64,000 nt of DNA from Tanytarsus gracilentus. Lineage: Eukaryota > Arthropoda > Insecta > Diptera > Chironomidae. A program made the translations under genes and the position numbers. Where the stretch lies: NCBI GenBank assembly GCA_038502055.1, contig JAXRKN010000045.1, forward strand, positions 4,238,501 through 4,302,500, read 5' to 3'. Below, in pieces: positions 37,388 through 50,133 of the stretch. The notes beneath the pieces are model-generated. The model was not told the DNA's origin. It was given only the letters and a program-made list of their open reading frames with translations, and did not search any database. Positions within the stretch are counted from its first letter, which is position 1, and the number at the start of each line of letters is the position of its first letter.

Positions 37388-40300
37388 GCGAGACAGCAAC
37401 GACTTACCATTTCAAAACGATGGTACCATCAGTGGCAGCTGGCGCGATAATAGGAAAGGTGAAAGAGAATTTAAATTAATTGTAAAAAAATTATTTATTA
37501 AAAATTTAATTTAAGGGAGGCGAAACTATTGCATCACTTCAAAAAGATGCCGGCGCGCGTGTCAAAATGTCAAAATCACACGATTTCTATCCAGGTGAGA
37601 AATTTACAAATTATATTAATCAAAAAGTTTGTAAGTGAGTGATGGAAATGAGCTTTAGGTCAGGATGAAGTTCTTGAAATGGAAAATTTTAATTAAAATG
37701 AGCAACTAAAAGAAAAGTCAGTGAAGAAGTTTATTAAAGTTGAAAAAGTCGTGGGTTGATTTTGAGAAAATCAGTGATTTTCAAGCGGGGCCAACAAAAA
37801 TCGTCGAGTAAAAAGGATAATGATAAAAGCTCACAAGTTTCCTCTCTCACGATCACACAACATAATTCACTGTCATTTCCAAATTCATCAAAATTTTATT
37901 TTCATCTCTCCAGGAACGACTGAGCGTGTATGTCTCATAAGTGGCAATATGGACGGTATAATGACTGTGTTAGACTTTATAATGGATAAGATACGTGAAA
38001 AGCCCGACTTGACAAAGCCATTAAATGAAGCGGATGCCAAGCAACAGCAGGAACGTGATAAGCAAGTAAAGATTTTAGTACCAAATTCCACAGCCGGCAT
38101 GATAATCGGAAAGGCTGGTGCCTACATTAAGCAGATAAAGGAGGAGAGTGGATCATATGTACAAATTTCACAGAAACCAAAAGATTTGACGCTTCAAGAG
38201 CGCTGTATAACAATAATTGGCGAGAAAGAGAATAACAAGAAAGCTTGCCGTATGATTTTGGCGAAGATCATGGAGGATCCGTCGTCAGGAACATGCTTGA
38301 ATGTGTCATATGCCGATGTCAATGGACCCGTGGCAAATTTCAATCCGACCGGCTCACCATATGCAAATCCACAAATCAGCTCGAGCACGGCCTCATTGAA
38401 TTCCGCACTCAGTCCCGCAACCGTTGGAAATGCCGGAAACGCTGCTGGTCTCTTAATGAATGGCAGCGCATTGAATTTATCGTTAAACTTAGGTTCACCA
38501 AATCCAAACGTAAACCCTTCAGTTACGACACAATTGTTAGAAAATATCAAAGTGAGTATGAGCATGCCTTGCAATAAAAACCGCTTTAATACCAAAAAAA
38601 AAGGGGCAAGATACTTTGTTTTTAGTTTGAAATTTTTTTTGACCGTTAATTATTTATTTTTATGATTTGAAAATTTTCTAAACTACTTACAAACAATGAT
38701 CTGCTTTTTTGCAAGGTTTTAGTTTAAACTAGAGCTGAGAATTTAAAAAAATAATTAAATAAAAAATGAAATTCTCAGCCCTGGCAGTTTTAAAGAGCAA
38801 AATTTTAAAAATTGGTTAAAATTTTATTTAGAATTTTGCTGTGAGCAGATCTATGTATGAACTTGAAGTGAGTACTGGTCAAAAGTCGAGGGGCAAGACA
38901 CTTATCTTAATTAACTTTTGACTATTTTAATTTTTGATAAAATATTATTTAAAATTATCAAGTTGATTGCCCCTTGCTTGAATCTCTTAAAATTGCTAAA
39001 AACCTTTTAGTAAAACTTCATAACCTCAAAATAGCATCACTCAACATTCAATTATAATTTTCAACAGCTTGCCATGCGAAGCTTAGGATATTCGGATTCA
39101 GCCAACACAGAAGTATGTGCCGCATTGGGAATACTCGCGAAATATGGTATTCTCGGCGTGGGTGTTTCGGGCCTTCAAAATGGCAACCATACAACGACCC
39201 AAGCTAATCCACTCAGCTACTTAAACGTAAGTGCTCTGGAGCAGCAGCCTTCGCAGCAGAGCGTCGGCAATTTATTCGGCGCAATTGGTGGAAATCTTGA
39301 ATCGTTCATTAACTCACAGCAACAGCAACAGCGATCGTCCATGGAAAGATTTGACGCGTCACAATTTGATCCCTTTCGGAATGCTCAGGCAACAGCACCC
39401 ATTTCAATGAGCAACAATTTCGGCTTGTCAAATGCAAATTCAGCCGCTCAAGCTCTCGGAGCGGCACAATCACTCGGTGCACTTAGCAAAAGTCCAACTC
39501 CCGGCGAGATTGGCAGCAAGGATTCAAAGAATGTTGAAATACCCGAAGTTATTGTGGGTGCAATCCTAGGTGAGTTCTCGCACTTCCTCAAATGAGCTTT
39601 CTAGAGCTTTTAACTGTAATTTAATGTTCTCCACATAAAAAAAAATAAGTTTATTTGAATTTAATAACAAAGATTAGTCAAAGCCATTTTTCTAGTTGAT
39701 GAGTAGGGTAGGGATTATATGCCATAACCTCATTTATTCTCTTAATTGGCTCTTTTATGGCTTCTTTTTTTTGTTAACCTAATTTTTGTTCATTTTTATT
39801 TTTGTCTGTGCAAATTCATTATGAACCTTTTTTGTGGTTTCAAGTAAAATTCAAAAAATACATTTCAATTAAATGCGAAAATTAAAATGAATTTGCGCAG
39901 AATTTTTTTTAATTTAATTTTTTATCATTTTTGTTTTTTGACATTTGCGAAAACCTCTTCCATAATTTCAGGTAATCCCTACCTGCAGTCTGCCTACAAT
40001 CCATTTCTGCAATGCGTTCCAATGAATTCAATCGAGGATCAGCATCGTACATAAAATTAATTCAAAACGCCTATATTTGTTGATGTTTTTTATGATTTCT
40101 TTATTAAACAAAAAAATATTTTTTTATTTTGATTTTTCCCTCATAAGCACATAATATAAAAAAGATTTATATATTTTTTGTTTTTTGTTCAACATTTTCA
40201 CAAAGCATAAATATAATTTTTTGATTTTTAAAAAATTAAGTTTAAAAATTTTATTAAAAAGAGTTTAAATCAAATTTAATTTTTAATAATAAATCGACGT

Positions 40301-41444
40301 CAACTAGCAAAAATGTTTATTTTTCGCTCTTTAAAAATGAAAAGTTGATATTTAAATGAAAATAAATTTATTTTTAGTTAATACGAAAAAGTGCTTTGAA
40401 GATTATTTTTTTCATGAGGGGATCATCGGTGGATAATCTTCAAGGCATTTTAAGTAATAAATAAAATTGGGAAGTTATTCATGCGAGAATTTCCTTCATT
40501 AATCAAATTGATCATTTTTTTATTAATAAACATAGCAAGAGATAAATTCACGAATTATCGATGTGGCAAGATTGAGTTTTTTGAGTGCGTTCGAAGAAAA
40601 TTCATTTTTCATGCAATTGGAAATTGATGGCTGAAAATTTTACAAAAATGTTTTTGAATTTTTTTGTAGCTCAGTTTGATTAATGAAAAACCTCGTCGAA
40701 AAAACTTCCCATGCTCTATAAAAAAATGGCGTTGGCGTTAGATTAGAAATTAAATTACTCCCAAAATAAAACATTTTTAAAAAAGGTCAAATAAACCAAA
40801 AGTTCATTTGAAAAACCTATTTTGCTCAAAAACAACCAATAAATAAATTTTAAGATGAAAAAGTTAAAAAAATCAAATATAAAATCCATCATTATAAAAG
40901 CTAATTAAGGGATGTTCAATGAAGTGATAATTGGACATCCTTTGCATAAAAAAAATTATCATCGATCATTTTTTTCCTCTAATATATAAAAGAGAAACAT
41001 TTTCTTGTTAGTGTTGTTGTTGTGAAGCAAATTAAAAGACAAAATCAAACTTTTTTCTCAACTTCCTTTTCTCTTTTTCTTCTTCTTTTTTTTACCGATG
41101 AAAAAATCTCTTCCTTGTGCAACACTCAAATACTGAAAACTCTCACAAAAAATTTACCATATTTGTTAAATGTTAAAAAAATATGCGAAAAAATATCAGG
41201 TCCAGGAGGTCGAAGTCTTGTTGAGATTCAACACATATCGGGTGCCAATATTCAAATATCGAAGAAGGGAACTTTCGCGCCCGGCACTCGTAATCGCATT
41301 GTGACAGTAACGGGAACACCACAGGCTATTAATACAGCTCACTTTTTGATCGAACAGAGAATTAATGAAGAGGAAACAAAGCGTGCATGTCAAACGAAAG
41401 TCGCTAATGCAACAACTGCTGCAGCAGCTGGAGTATTGCAATAG
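37388..41444 (+). CDS. ps: KH-domain splicing regulator, pasilla/Nova orthologue (5' part not in view)
   Basis: Nuclear RNA-binding protein of the Nova family, which binds YCAY clusters and controls alternative exons. I join exons 37388-37458, 37516-37594, 37914-38551, 39068-39569 and 41200-41444; all junctions are GT-AG and the phases agree, giving 510 visible residues after a partial first codon. KH1 starts at TYHFKTMVPS with its GKGG loop at visible residues 22-25. KH2 has GKAG at 115-118. A long linker rich in Asn, Ser, Ala and Gln follows, then KH3 with GPGG at 430-433, ending in an Ala-rich tail. The linker segments LNVSYADV, VANFNPTGSPYA and NLGSPNP are typical of insect pasilla. The N-terminus and start codon must lie upstream. 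A candidate AATAAA is at 41666-41671 and another at 42081. Family identity is near certain; the symbol follows the Drosophila orthologue. Confidence 0.95.
38734..38779 (+). other. Hairpin in pasilla intron 3
   Basis: GCTGAGAATTT (38734-38744) pairs with AAATTCTCAGC (38769-38779) around a 24-base A-rich loop. It lies in the intron between the KH2 exon and the linker exon. It could be an RNA structure that influences splicing, or chance in AT-rich sequence. Confidence 0.4.
39972..40054 (+). CDS. ps: Alternative terminal coding exon of pasilla lacking KH3
   Basis: Preceded by the acceptor TTTCAG (39966-39971), this frame fits the phase-1 donor at 39569/39570. It reads Gly (split codon) then NPYLQSAYNPFLQCVP and MNSIEDQHRT before TAA (40052-40054), 27 residues counting the split glycine. 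Codon use is coding-like and unlike the AT-rich introns on both sides. A product ending here keeps KH1 and KH2 but stops KH3 right after VGAILG, so the GPGG loop and the rest of KH3 are lost. A possible AATAAA is at 40288-40293. Without transcript data it is a prediction; exon skipping would give the full KH3 form. Confidence 0.65.
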
Positions 41445-42300
41445 AATTTACTCAATCATCCAACTGTTTTTATTAATTAACTTTCTCTACTTAGCAAAAA
41501 AAGATTGTGAAAGAAAATCAGTTGCACTGATTTATCCGAACTTGGTCGAGGGATGGTAGTATTTTTTTATAAAAATATCTCCAACTATCGCCAAGTCTCC
41601 ACTCATATATTTCTCTAATTCTGATCAATTGTTTTAAATTCAAACTAGATGAGGAAAAAACTTTAAATAAATAACGCTTAGGAAAATTTTTCATCACATT
41701 CATGATGATGACTGTAGAGTAGATCAAGGTTGCCAATGTGCAACGATTTTTTCTTCTATAAATTAAAGAAAGGCCGAAATGAGTTAGTTAAAGTCTCACA
41801 CTAATTGATTATCTCACTCTCGCTCTTGTTTCCCTTTTAAAAAAATCAAAATATTTTCTCTTTTGCATGAAAAATAATCATTGAAAGTGACTAGGACAAA
41901 AAAAATTAATCTAGTTAATGAGAAGAAATTTAATTAATTAGTAACTGGAAAGTGATCTTATTTAAAAAAGAAACCAGATATATATTCAAAGTTTTGAGAA
42001 TGAAGCACCTTAAAAAATAATTGTGTAATGCGAATAAATTAAACAAAGTGGAGTGTCAATGATGGAATGGTGTTTAATGTAATAAAATCCGGTATTAGTA
42101 AATTGTTCAATATTTAAAGAAAAGTAAAGAGAAAATTCTCACATGTTAAAATTCATTTGAGAACAAAATTTTATGTTAGATTTTTTGGTGCCAGCCGCGG
42201 AGGATTGAAATTCAGTCCTCTAGTGTTCGATGATTGACTAGTAAAATTTTATCACCTAATTTTCTTCCTTCAAATTTTTATATGAAATAGACATTTAAAG

Positions 42301-42350
42301 ATTTAAATTACCCGCACTTTAAAATTCAAAAAAGTGCGGGAAATTTAAAT
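42301..42350. other. Strong 20-bp stem-loop downstream of pasilla
   Basis: The two 20-base arms (42301-42320 and 42331-42350) are complementary with a single mismatch and enclose a 10-base loop. The core CCCGCACTTT/AAAGTGCGGG is GC-rich against an AT-rich background. It lies about 860 bp after the pasilla stop codon, so it may fall in a long 3'UTR. No flanking duplication was seen. Confidence 0.75.
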
Positions 42351-45300
42351 TGTTTTTACTGTCCATCACTAGAAATGTATATTTTCAAATTTATTTTCTG
42401 TTCATAGTAAAAAAAGTTTTTAAAAGACGTTAAATAACTATGTATAATGTATTAAGGATGTAGATAATGCGATTAAACGTGATTTAAGAGGATGGACATT
42501 CAAAGAAGCCTAAATAAATGAGTAAAATGATTTATCTCAGAATAATTTAAACAAAAAAACATTTTTCGCGTCACATAAGTCGCTGCTTTTTCTCCCCCCA
42601 TTTAAAAATACATTGCAACCCATAAAAAATGGATATTTTAATGCAAAATATCCATTAACAAATAATAAGTTTTCTAGTCAAATTTTATGATGAAAATTTT
42701 TCAGACAATTTTTAACACACACACAAATAGTTGACATCACAATAATTCATTAAAAGTTACACATGTCATGAATTTTAGTGGAAATAAAAATAAAGTTGAA
42801 GTGCATTTTTAAATAAGCGCGATCAAATTTTTTCTTCATAAACGCATGAAGTTCACAATTTTCTCTCTTCGATTTTAATCTAATTCTCTCATGTAAATAT
42901 AAAAGGTGAAAACTTTTAATGATGACAAATTTATGAGAATAAATTCATTGAAGGCAACACTAGCAAAAAACTTTAATATCGTGTGGAAATAATCTGAGAA
43001 AAAAAAAGTATTACAAAATTCCTATTTTTTACTCAAAAAATTTTTGAGGACACACAAGAAGCAATATTTTCATCAATGAATTTTTTGATAAGCGAAAGAA
43101 ATTTTCTTCTTTTTAAATTATTCATGCACGAAGAAATAATATAACTTCACAGTCAATTGTCATTTGAATATTCACAAAAACCTAGATAAAAGTTTTTAGT
43201 CATAAGTGACGAGATGAATTCGTCTCGAAAAATTAATCATAATGCATATGAAAATAATTTTTTCCGCCCTTTTCTATCACATAAAGAAAAACATTAAAAA
43301 ATTCATTCTCGATTCGAGAAAAAATTGCTTCAGAATTTCCACACGCAAAAAGCATCTCATTTCGAAGAAGAAAAATTAAAGTGAAGAGAAAATTTTCTTT
43401 TGTTTACTCAAGAATCGATGTAATAACAATAATGAATTCTAGGGATGTGATGTAACTTACTATGATGACGATTTAATGAGTTTTCATTTTACATTGAAAT
43501 TAATTTTGGGATGTAGAAAAAAATAAATTTTAAATTTTTATAATTTTATTATTTTTTATGCAAAATTATATCGATTTATTTTTTATTATTCATCATTACC
43601 AAAGTTAATTGTTATTACATCAAAAGCTAAAGTAAACAAGATAACCGTAAAAGAAAATGATTTCCTTCCACCTCTCAATCTCGTTCGCTAAAAACAAAGT
43701 AATAAAAGAATTAAAAATGAAAAGTTATACAAGAACAGATTCCGTCAATAAATAATGAAAAAAATTATTATTACTAAATGAAAATTATACACGAAAAAAC
43801 TCACAATTTTATGAATCGATTTGAGAGAGAATAAATTAATTATTGAATAATTAAAAATTGCTATGAGAAATTGATTTACACACAATAAAATCGACCTAAT
43901 AATAATTTCATGAAGAAAATCTCAGAATGGAGAGATTGAAAAAAAAATTGTAGATAAAACTGAATTTCAAGATTGTTGACTAATGAATTTTAAGATATAA
44001 AAAAGTTTCACGATGAAAAAAGGAAAAATTCACATTTAGCTCGTTGAACAATGATAATAAAAAAAATAATAAAGCTCCATTTTACTCCTAGCACTGACTT
44101 CGCCCAGTTTTAGCGTGAACATTCAGGTTTCTTGTAGTAGTTAGTAGGAAATCTCCTTTTTAAAATTCTATAAAAACAATTTAAAATGTTTTCAATTTCC
44201 ATTAACTGCTATTTTCTATATAATCTTTATAAACCTAAATCAAAAATGAAGATAATTTCGAGGAAATATTTTAAAATTCATTATGAGAAAACTAAAAGAT
44301 AAAAAAAATTGGTTAATAGCTTTTCTATACTACAAAAAAAATTTAAAGTTTGGTAGTCTGAAAATTACTGTTGAATCATTAAAATGGGATGAAAAATAAA
44401 ATTGGGGACGCAACTTTTAAAAAGTAACTTTCTTCAGCTGAAATTCACTCAAAAAACTCCTTTTTAAAAAATCTTGCCGATACTTTTTTGCCAAATAAAA
44501 AAAACTAAATCCGAGAGAAAAATCATTCATGAGAAATGAAAAATTACACACACATTCATGCATACAAATTTTCATTCACAATAAAGAAGTTTTCGAATAA
44601 TAAAAATGCCTTCAAAAAAGAGAGTAAAAAATGAACGGAAAAACTTTTTCGATGCACTAAACTTTTTACCGCATCGTAAAGGAAAGTTTTCTCGTCGCAA
44701 AATTTTTTTCGTTAAATAAAATTGCATAATGAATGAGAAAGTACCTATTTAGAGTAAAATTCTTCATCAATTTAAATAAACTTTAAAAAGTGAAAAAATC
44801 ACAAAGTTTTTTTATTGAATAAATTTTTAAAACTTTCAGTAACAATTTACTAAATTCTTGTCAAACATTTTATATCAGATTATTGAGTGAAAAGTCACGA
44901 CTCACTCAGCAAAAAAAGCTTTTCACATTATTTTCCTTTTTTTCAACTCGATAGTTTTATCATCAATCACTCTCTCAAATGCTTTCAAATCACGCAAAAA
45001 CCCCAAAGAGAAATAAATAAAGGGAACGTGCGAAAGGGTTATTTTAAAAATAATTCTTTCGTCCCATTTTTTCTTGCCGACATTCTAAATGAAATTGCAT
45101 TTTTCTTCATCGAAAGGACAATTTTTATCGCTCTATCTTTCTCTATTCCCATACAAAACCGAAAAAAAAGATTATCAAGAATTTTTCTAGTTCACAATTT
45201 TTACATTAGAGTAATTGACGAGGAATTTCGAGTCATTGACTGCAACCATAAGTGAGTGACATGCAATGACATTTAAAATTTAATTTTTCCGCTCCACAAT

Positions 45301-45875
45301 TTTCTTGCCACAATTCATATAATCATTAAATTGCATATTGTTGATAGAATAGCAACGAAGAAAAATATTTACGATATATTTACTCTATCCTCTATCTCTT
45401 TCTCTCTCTATTTCCTCTTATCACACTCAAAAAAAAGAAGAAGAAAAATTTCATTCATTAAAGAAGAAAAGTTTAGAAAATAAAAATGTTCACAATTTTT
45501 AAGAAAGATGAAAATACCCGTAGAAATATGAGGGAGGAATTTCATTGAAAGATAAAATTTTTGCCCGTTTAAAATGGCACGCAATGGCTTTGAAAGCTCT
45601 TCATGCCGACATTCACATTCATAAAAGTATAAATGAAAAAGGGCACGGCTTTAAAATAAATAAATTTTTTAGATGAAATCCTTCCTAAAATGAAAAAAAT
45701 GCTATTAATGATGATATTTACATTCAGAATACACAAACACAATTTTTAAAAAATAATTCAACTCTCTCTTATTGCAAAAAAAATGAAAGTAAATAAGGAA
45801 TTTTAAGAAATGAAGTTGTTCGGCTCATAAATGAAAATTTCATTTTGAGAATTATTCAATTGAAGAAATGTGAGA

Positions 45876-46008
45876 GTTGGTTTTATATAAAGGAAGTATA
45901 TAAGTGAAGTAATAAGGGAAGTAAATAAGAGGTAAAATAAATAACTGATGAAAAATGCTTATATAATTTTATATACTAACAAGTATATAAACTTTTATAT
46001 AAAACCAA
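45876..46008. repeat. Short AT-rich inverted repeat
   Basis: TTGGTTTTATATAAA at 45877-45891 is mirrored by TTTATATAAAACCAA at about 45994-46008, and the similarity extends inwards into AAGTATATA-type sequence. The spacer is about 80 bases and contains several AAGTA/TAAG repeats. It may be a tiny MITE remnant; I found no target duplication. Confidence 0.5.
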
Positions 46009-49000
46009 TTTTCACACCCTTCGACATCTTTTAACTCTCGCATCCAACATAAGACATTTTTCTTAGAAAAGGCGAGCTTTAACTTAGGAAATGCTTCGTA
46101 GCTAATTAAAAAAAATTCGGACAGGACTGAAGAGAGCTACGCCCATTCTAAAGACAATTTCTATTTTTCCTCCTCCCCCTTTTTCATCTCTTGCTTTCCA
46201 TTCATTGGAAAAAAAAGTTTATTAAAAAAAATTATCGATAAAAAAGTAAAATTCACACATACAACACACAATAAATCTTAAACACACTTGTCTCACATGA
46301 AATTCACTAAAAACACTCAATTAAGAACGTATGATATGAAAATGCAATTTTTGAAATTTGATGAGAAAATGTCTCAAAGAGAATTTCCGAAAGTATGAAA
46401 AATTTCTCACACAATCCCCTCCAACATCTCTCTCACCATTAATAAAACATAATGTGATGAAAAGAAGTAAAAAATTGCTGATACCAAGTTACGAAAAAGT
46501 TGCAACAGTGTGTATAAGGTTTTAAATGTTCTGTGATAATCACACATGAAAAAAGAGTAAAAAAATAAAAAAATGATGAAAAATAAAATCCCATTTAAGA
46601 GAAGAAAAAAATACACTACACATAAACGTTATGTTACACATTTAAAGATCATTAATTAATCTCTAGAGAATGAAGGAAAAATAAATAAAAAACACATTAT
46701 GAATTAAAGCATATGTTAAAGAATAAATTAATTAGTCGCATTATTCAATGATAAATGAAAGTTTATGAGAACACAAGTGAAATATCAATTAATGAAAAAA
46801 AAACATTATTTAGTGCAAATTCTTTCAAACAAAAATATTTGAAAAAAAATTCACTCAAAGGAGAAAAATGAAAAAATCCATTACAAATTTTAAAAAATGA
46901 AAAATTCAAATAAAAAATCCAAGACGAATTTGAAAGATCGTTTCTTGTTATTACTTCATCATCTTCTACTAACTTTTTGTCATTAATCATCTTCACTTTT
47001 TCCCAAGGACATTAATTTTATGATTTTTTAATGTTCCATCTCTTGGATTTTTCTACAAATTAATTTAAAGGGTCGTTTGGACATTTTGATAATTCACAAC
47101 CTGCACGAACATGTTCAAAACATCACTTTATCAATACTTTTTAATTAATTCACCCAATCACAAAAAAAAATTAAATTAATTTTCATTTCATATGAAAAAA
47201 TGTCGAATCCCATAATTCTTCCGTATAAACATGTTGATAACTCCTTGAAATCTAAAAAATATAATAAATCTTATCACTCATGAGCGTCATCAACAACCAT
47301 GCACACACACAATCACACGCACGCACTTTTTTGCCATCTTTATTGTTTTTTGTTATAAAATAAGCTTTTTTCAAACGCAAATCGTGTTTTAAATCCCAAA
47401 AATTTTAATATTTAGAAATTTCATCAATCGAAAAACTGATTTGAGTGCCATTGTTGAATAATTTGTTGGAGACAACTTTTAAAGTTTTGTTAGATCCCCA
47501 AAAAAAGAGAAAAAATTTTAATTTAAAATGGCCATAAATTTTAAAGGGTCGTTAGATAGATAGTAGGTCGGGTTTGAGGTTTAACTATTTAGTGATGGTT
47601 TTATAAAAGAGAAAGAAAAAAATAATTAGATAATTATGTTAATTAGTTTAGTTGTGTGCCGGGGGTTAATTAATATATTCGAGAGTCTGTTGAGCCCTAA
47701 AGAAAATTTAAAATTAATTTTAGCATGTAAATAATGATGATAAATTGCAAAGTTATAAATATACATGGCTTGAAGTAGGTGGGAAACTAGTCCATTAAAT
47801 ATTCAATGATAGTTGAAAGAAATGACACGTGTTAAATTTTCATATCTTTTAATTATTTTCCATTTGTGCATATTAAAAAATTTATATTTTATTTTTGTTC
47901 CATCACTTGTGAATGATGCGCTGAAATTTCTTTGTAATTTTTAATCAATAATTTAATATTTTTTTCGCATAAATAGAAGAACTTTATTTTTTGTTATTAA
48001 TTTGAGATGATTTATGCAGTTTTTAAATGATATATGAAAAAATTATTGATTAAAATAGCGATGACGTTAATCACACGCATATAAACATTTTTATCACCAC
48101 TTTTATGATTAAAGAAAATTGTTACCATTGAAAAATGAAGTGATTTATTGTGGAAGAGTTTGATTTTAAAGTCAAATGTTTTTTTCAAACTCTTCACTAT
48201 AAACTTCACTTCAACTTTGCTATATTATAACATTTAACATTAAACCACACATTTATAAAAAAATTTAACCAACAACAATCCCAATATTTAAGTCATAAGA
48301 AATCATATAAAAACATATATTTGAGAGGAGATGAAAATTATTATTATTTTTCCTAGAGAGAAAATGCCACAAAAATCATGAAATAAAAAAAATTAAAACA
48401 CACATCATGTTTCCATTTCATTACATAACTCTTTTTTTTCACTCTCGCAAAAACCTTTTTAATCCTGCGTCAGTATTAAAATAGAAGTGAAGGTGGATTT
48501 GGTGATGATACGGGAATTTCGTTACCTGCTTAATTTCCCATGAGATACAGAATTTTATGAATATTTTTTATGTCAAATCCAAATTCACCGTTCAATTATG
48601 AAAAATTTCCTCATTGCATGATCAAATTCGCTTCGCCATATACACAGGAAGCTTTCGATGTTAAATTTTATCGTTCATTTTTCGCTGTATCGGCATCAAG
48701 ACATGCTACCTGCTCTCAATATCCATTCAACAGGAAATAAGACCCATCATCAGGCTTATTGAATTGTTCTCATACACACACATTTACCACCTTTTCCAAT
48801 TTCCTTCCTCATCGTCATTCGAATTTCACTCCTTTACTTTTCCCTTGTGACTTTTATACGATTTGAAAAATGGAATCATAATTTGACAATTTATTCCCTC
48901 TTCGATGAATACGAATTTTTTTTCAGAGAATTTTTCTTTCAGGATAGCGAGAATAAAGAGAAATTGATTATCACTGACATGATGATCGGAAGGTAAATAT

Positions 49001-49278
49001 TTTCACGACTTAAATTTAGACATCATTATTGATTGAGGTGATTTGAGACAACACAGAAAGGTGATAAGGCATGAAGCTGTGATTTTTAAGGGACTTTTAT
49101 AATAAATTAGAAAAATAAATATTTGTAAAGGAGATGAAATTTTTTTTTTTATATTCAGAGGAGGAAAAACTTAATCAAATTTTTTTTGAAGAATTTTAAA
49201 ATAAACGTTAAATAAAATTAAAAAAAGATGGGTCTGAAACGGGTGCATTAGCTTCCTGTCTTAGTTACTCCCCAGTAA

Positions 49279-49611
49279 TTGACATTAGTGGCACTCCTGG
49301 CGGCCATGATGGACATGCCTCAATCGATTCCTGATCTAATGAGGAGTTCAACGACATACATGAAGCCATAGATCTGAAAAATGGACATTAGGGGCAGTCC
49401 TGGCCGGCCATGATGGACATTCCTCAAAAATCGTCAATGTCAATCGATTCCCGATGCAACCACGAGTTCAACGACATACATGAAGCCACAGTTCTGAAAA
49501 ATGGACATTAGTGGCACTCCTGGCCGTCCATGATCGACATTCTTCAAAAATCATCAATGTCAATCGTTCTGATCCAAAGACGAGTTCAACGACATACATG
49601 AAGCCATAAAA
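49279..49611 (+). repeat. Tandem repeat, about 120-bp unit, three copies
   Basis: Units start at about 49279, 49382 and 49502, each with TGGACATTAGTGGCACTCCT-like beginnings and the shared block GAGTTCAACGACATACATGA. The first unit lacks about 17 bp present in the others. Base composition is clearly less AT-rich than the surroundings, so it belongs to a repeat family rather than to local sequence. Confidence 0.85.
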
Positions 49612-50007
49612 GAGAAAATTTGTATGAAAAAGGACATTTTTGCACCCACGGACGGTCCTTGGAAAGTCGTACCTCAAAACAAAATACTTCTTGCACAACT
49701 AGAGCCAAAACCCAATCTTTAGCCACAAACCCGAGTCAAATCCGACCAGCCGTTTTTGAGATATGGCGTTCACTAAGATCGTAAGAAAGTGAGAAAGTAA
49801 GAAAGTAAGATGACTTAAATGGTTCTAACTCCTCGTAGGATCAACCGATTTCAAATCTGTTTTCGCCAGTTTGTAGGGTTTGACTAGGCCTATCATTTGA
49901 GTATGTGTTTAGATATTGCAAAATGTAATGTCTTGGCACTAGGGGTCAAAAACTGGTTTTGGAGAAATCCAAAATTAATATATAGCGAAGCTATAATTAT
50001 ATTTTAT
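49612..50007. repeat. Unclassified interspersed repeat following the 120-bp array
   Basis: The moderately GC-rich composition continues without interruption from the tandem array. It includes a small GTAAGAAA-type tandem at about 49780-49809 and ends near a palindrome TATATAGCGAAGCTATA (49979-49995), where ordinary AT-rich sequence resumes. Together with the array this looks like one mobile or satellite-derived unit. I cannot name the family and see no coding capacity. Confidence 0.5.
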
Positions 50008-50133
50008 TGAAAATTTTATCATCATTAAAAAATTATAAAAATTAAATTTCTCAAAATTTTGATGTAATTCCTTAAACTTTAAAGCAGTAGAAAAAAAATG
50101 AATAAAAGTAATTTCGAGAGCGAATAAAAAACT

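Larger units (their letters stand above)
41445..49278. other. AT-rich 3'UTR/intergenic stretch without a visible gene
   Basis: No frame here resembles a known protein. The first part (to about 42090 or further) is probably pasilla 3'UTR, with AATAAA at 41666 and 42081. The hairpin at 42301 and the inverted repeat at 45876 are listed separately. The rest consists of A/T-rich sequence with many short A and T runs, in which I see no exons. Confidence 0.6.

Noticed and set aside
41022..41199. Open frame running straight into the KH3 exon from upstream
   Set aside because: It is pyrimidine-rich intron sequence with a good acceptor (TATCAG at 41194-41199). The upstream residues have no KH or linker resemblance, and the phase-1 split glycine fits splicing at 41200.
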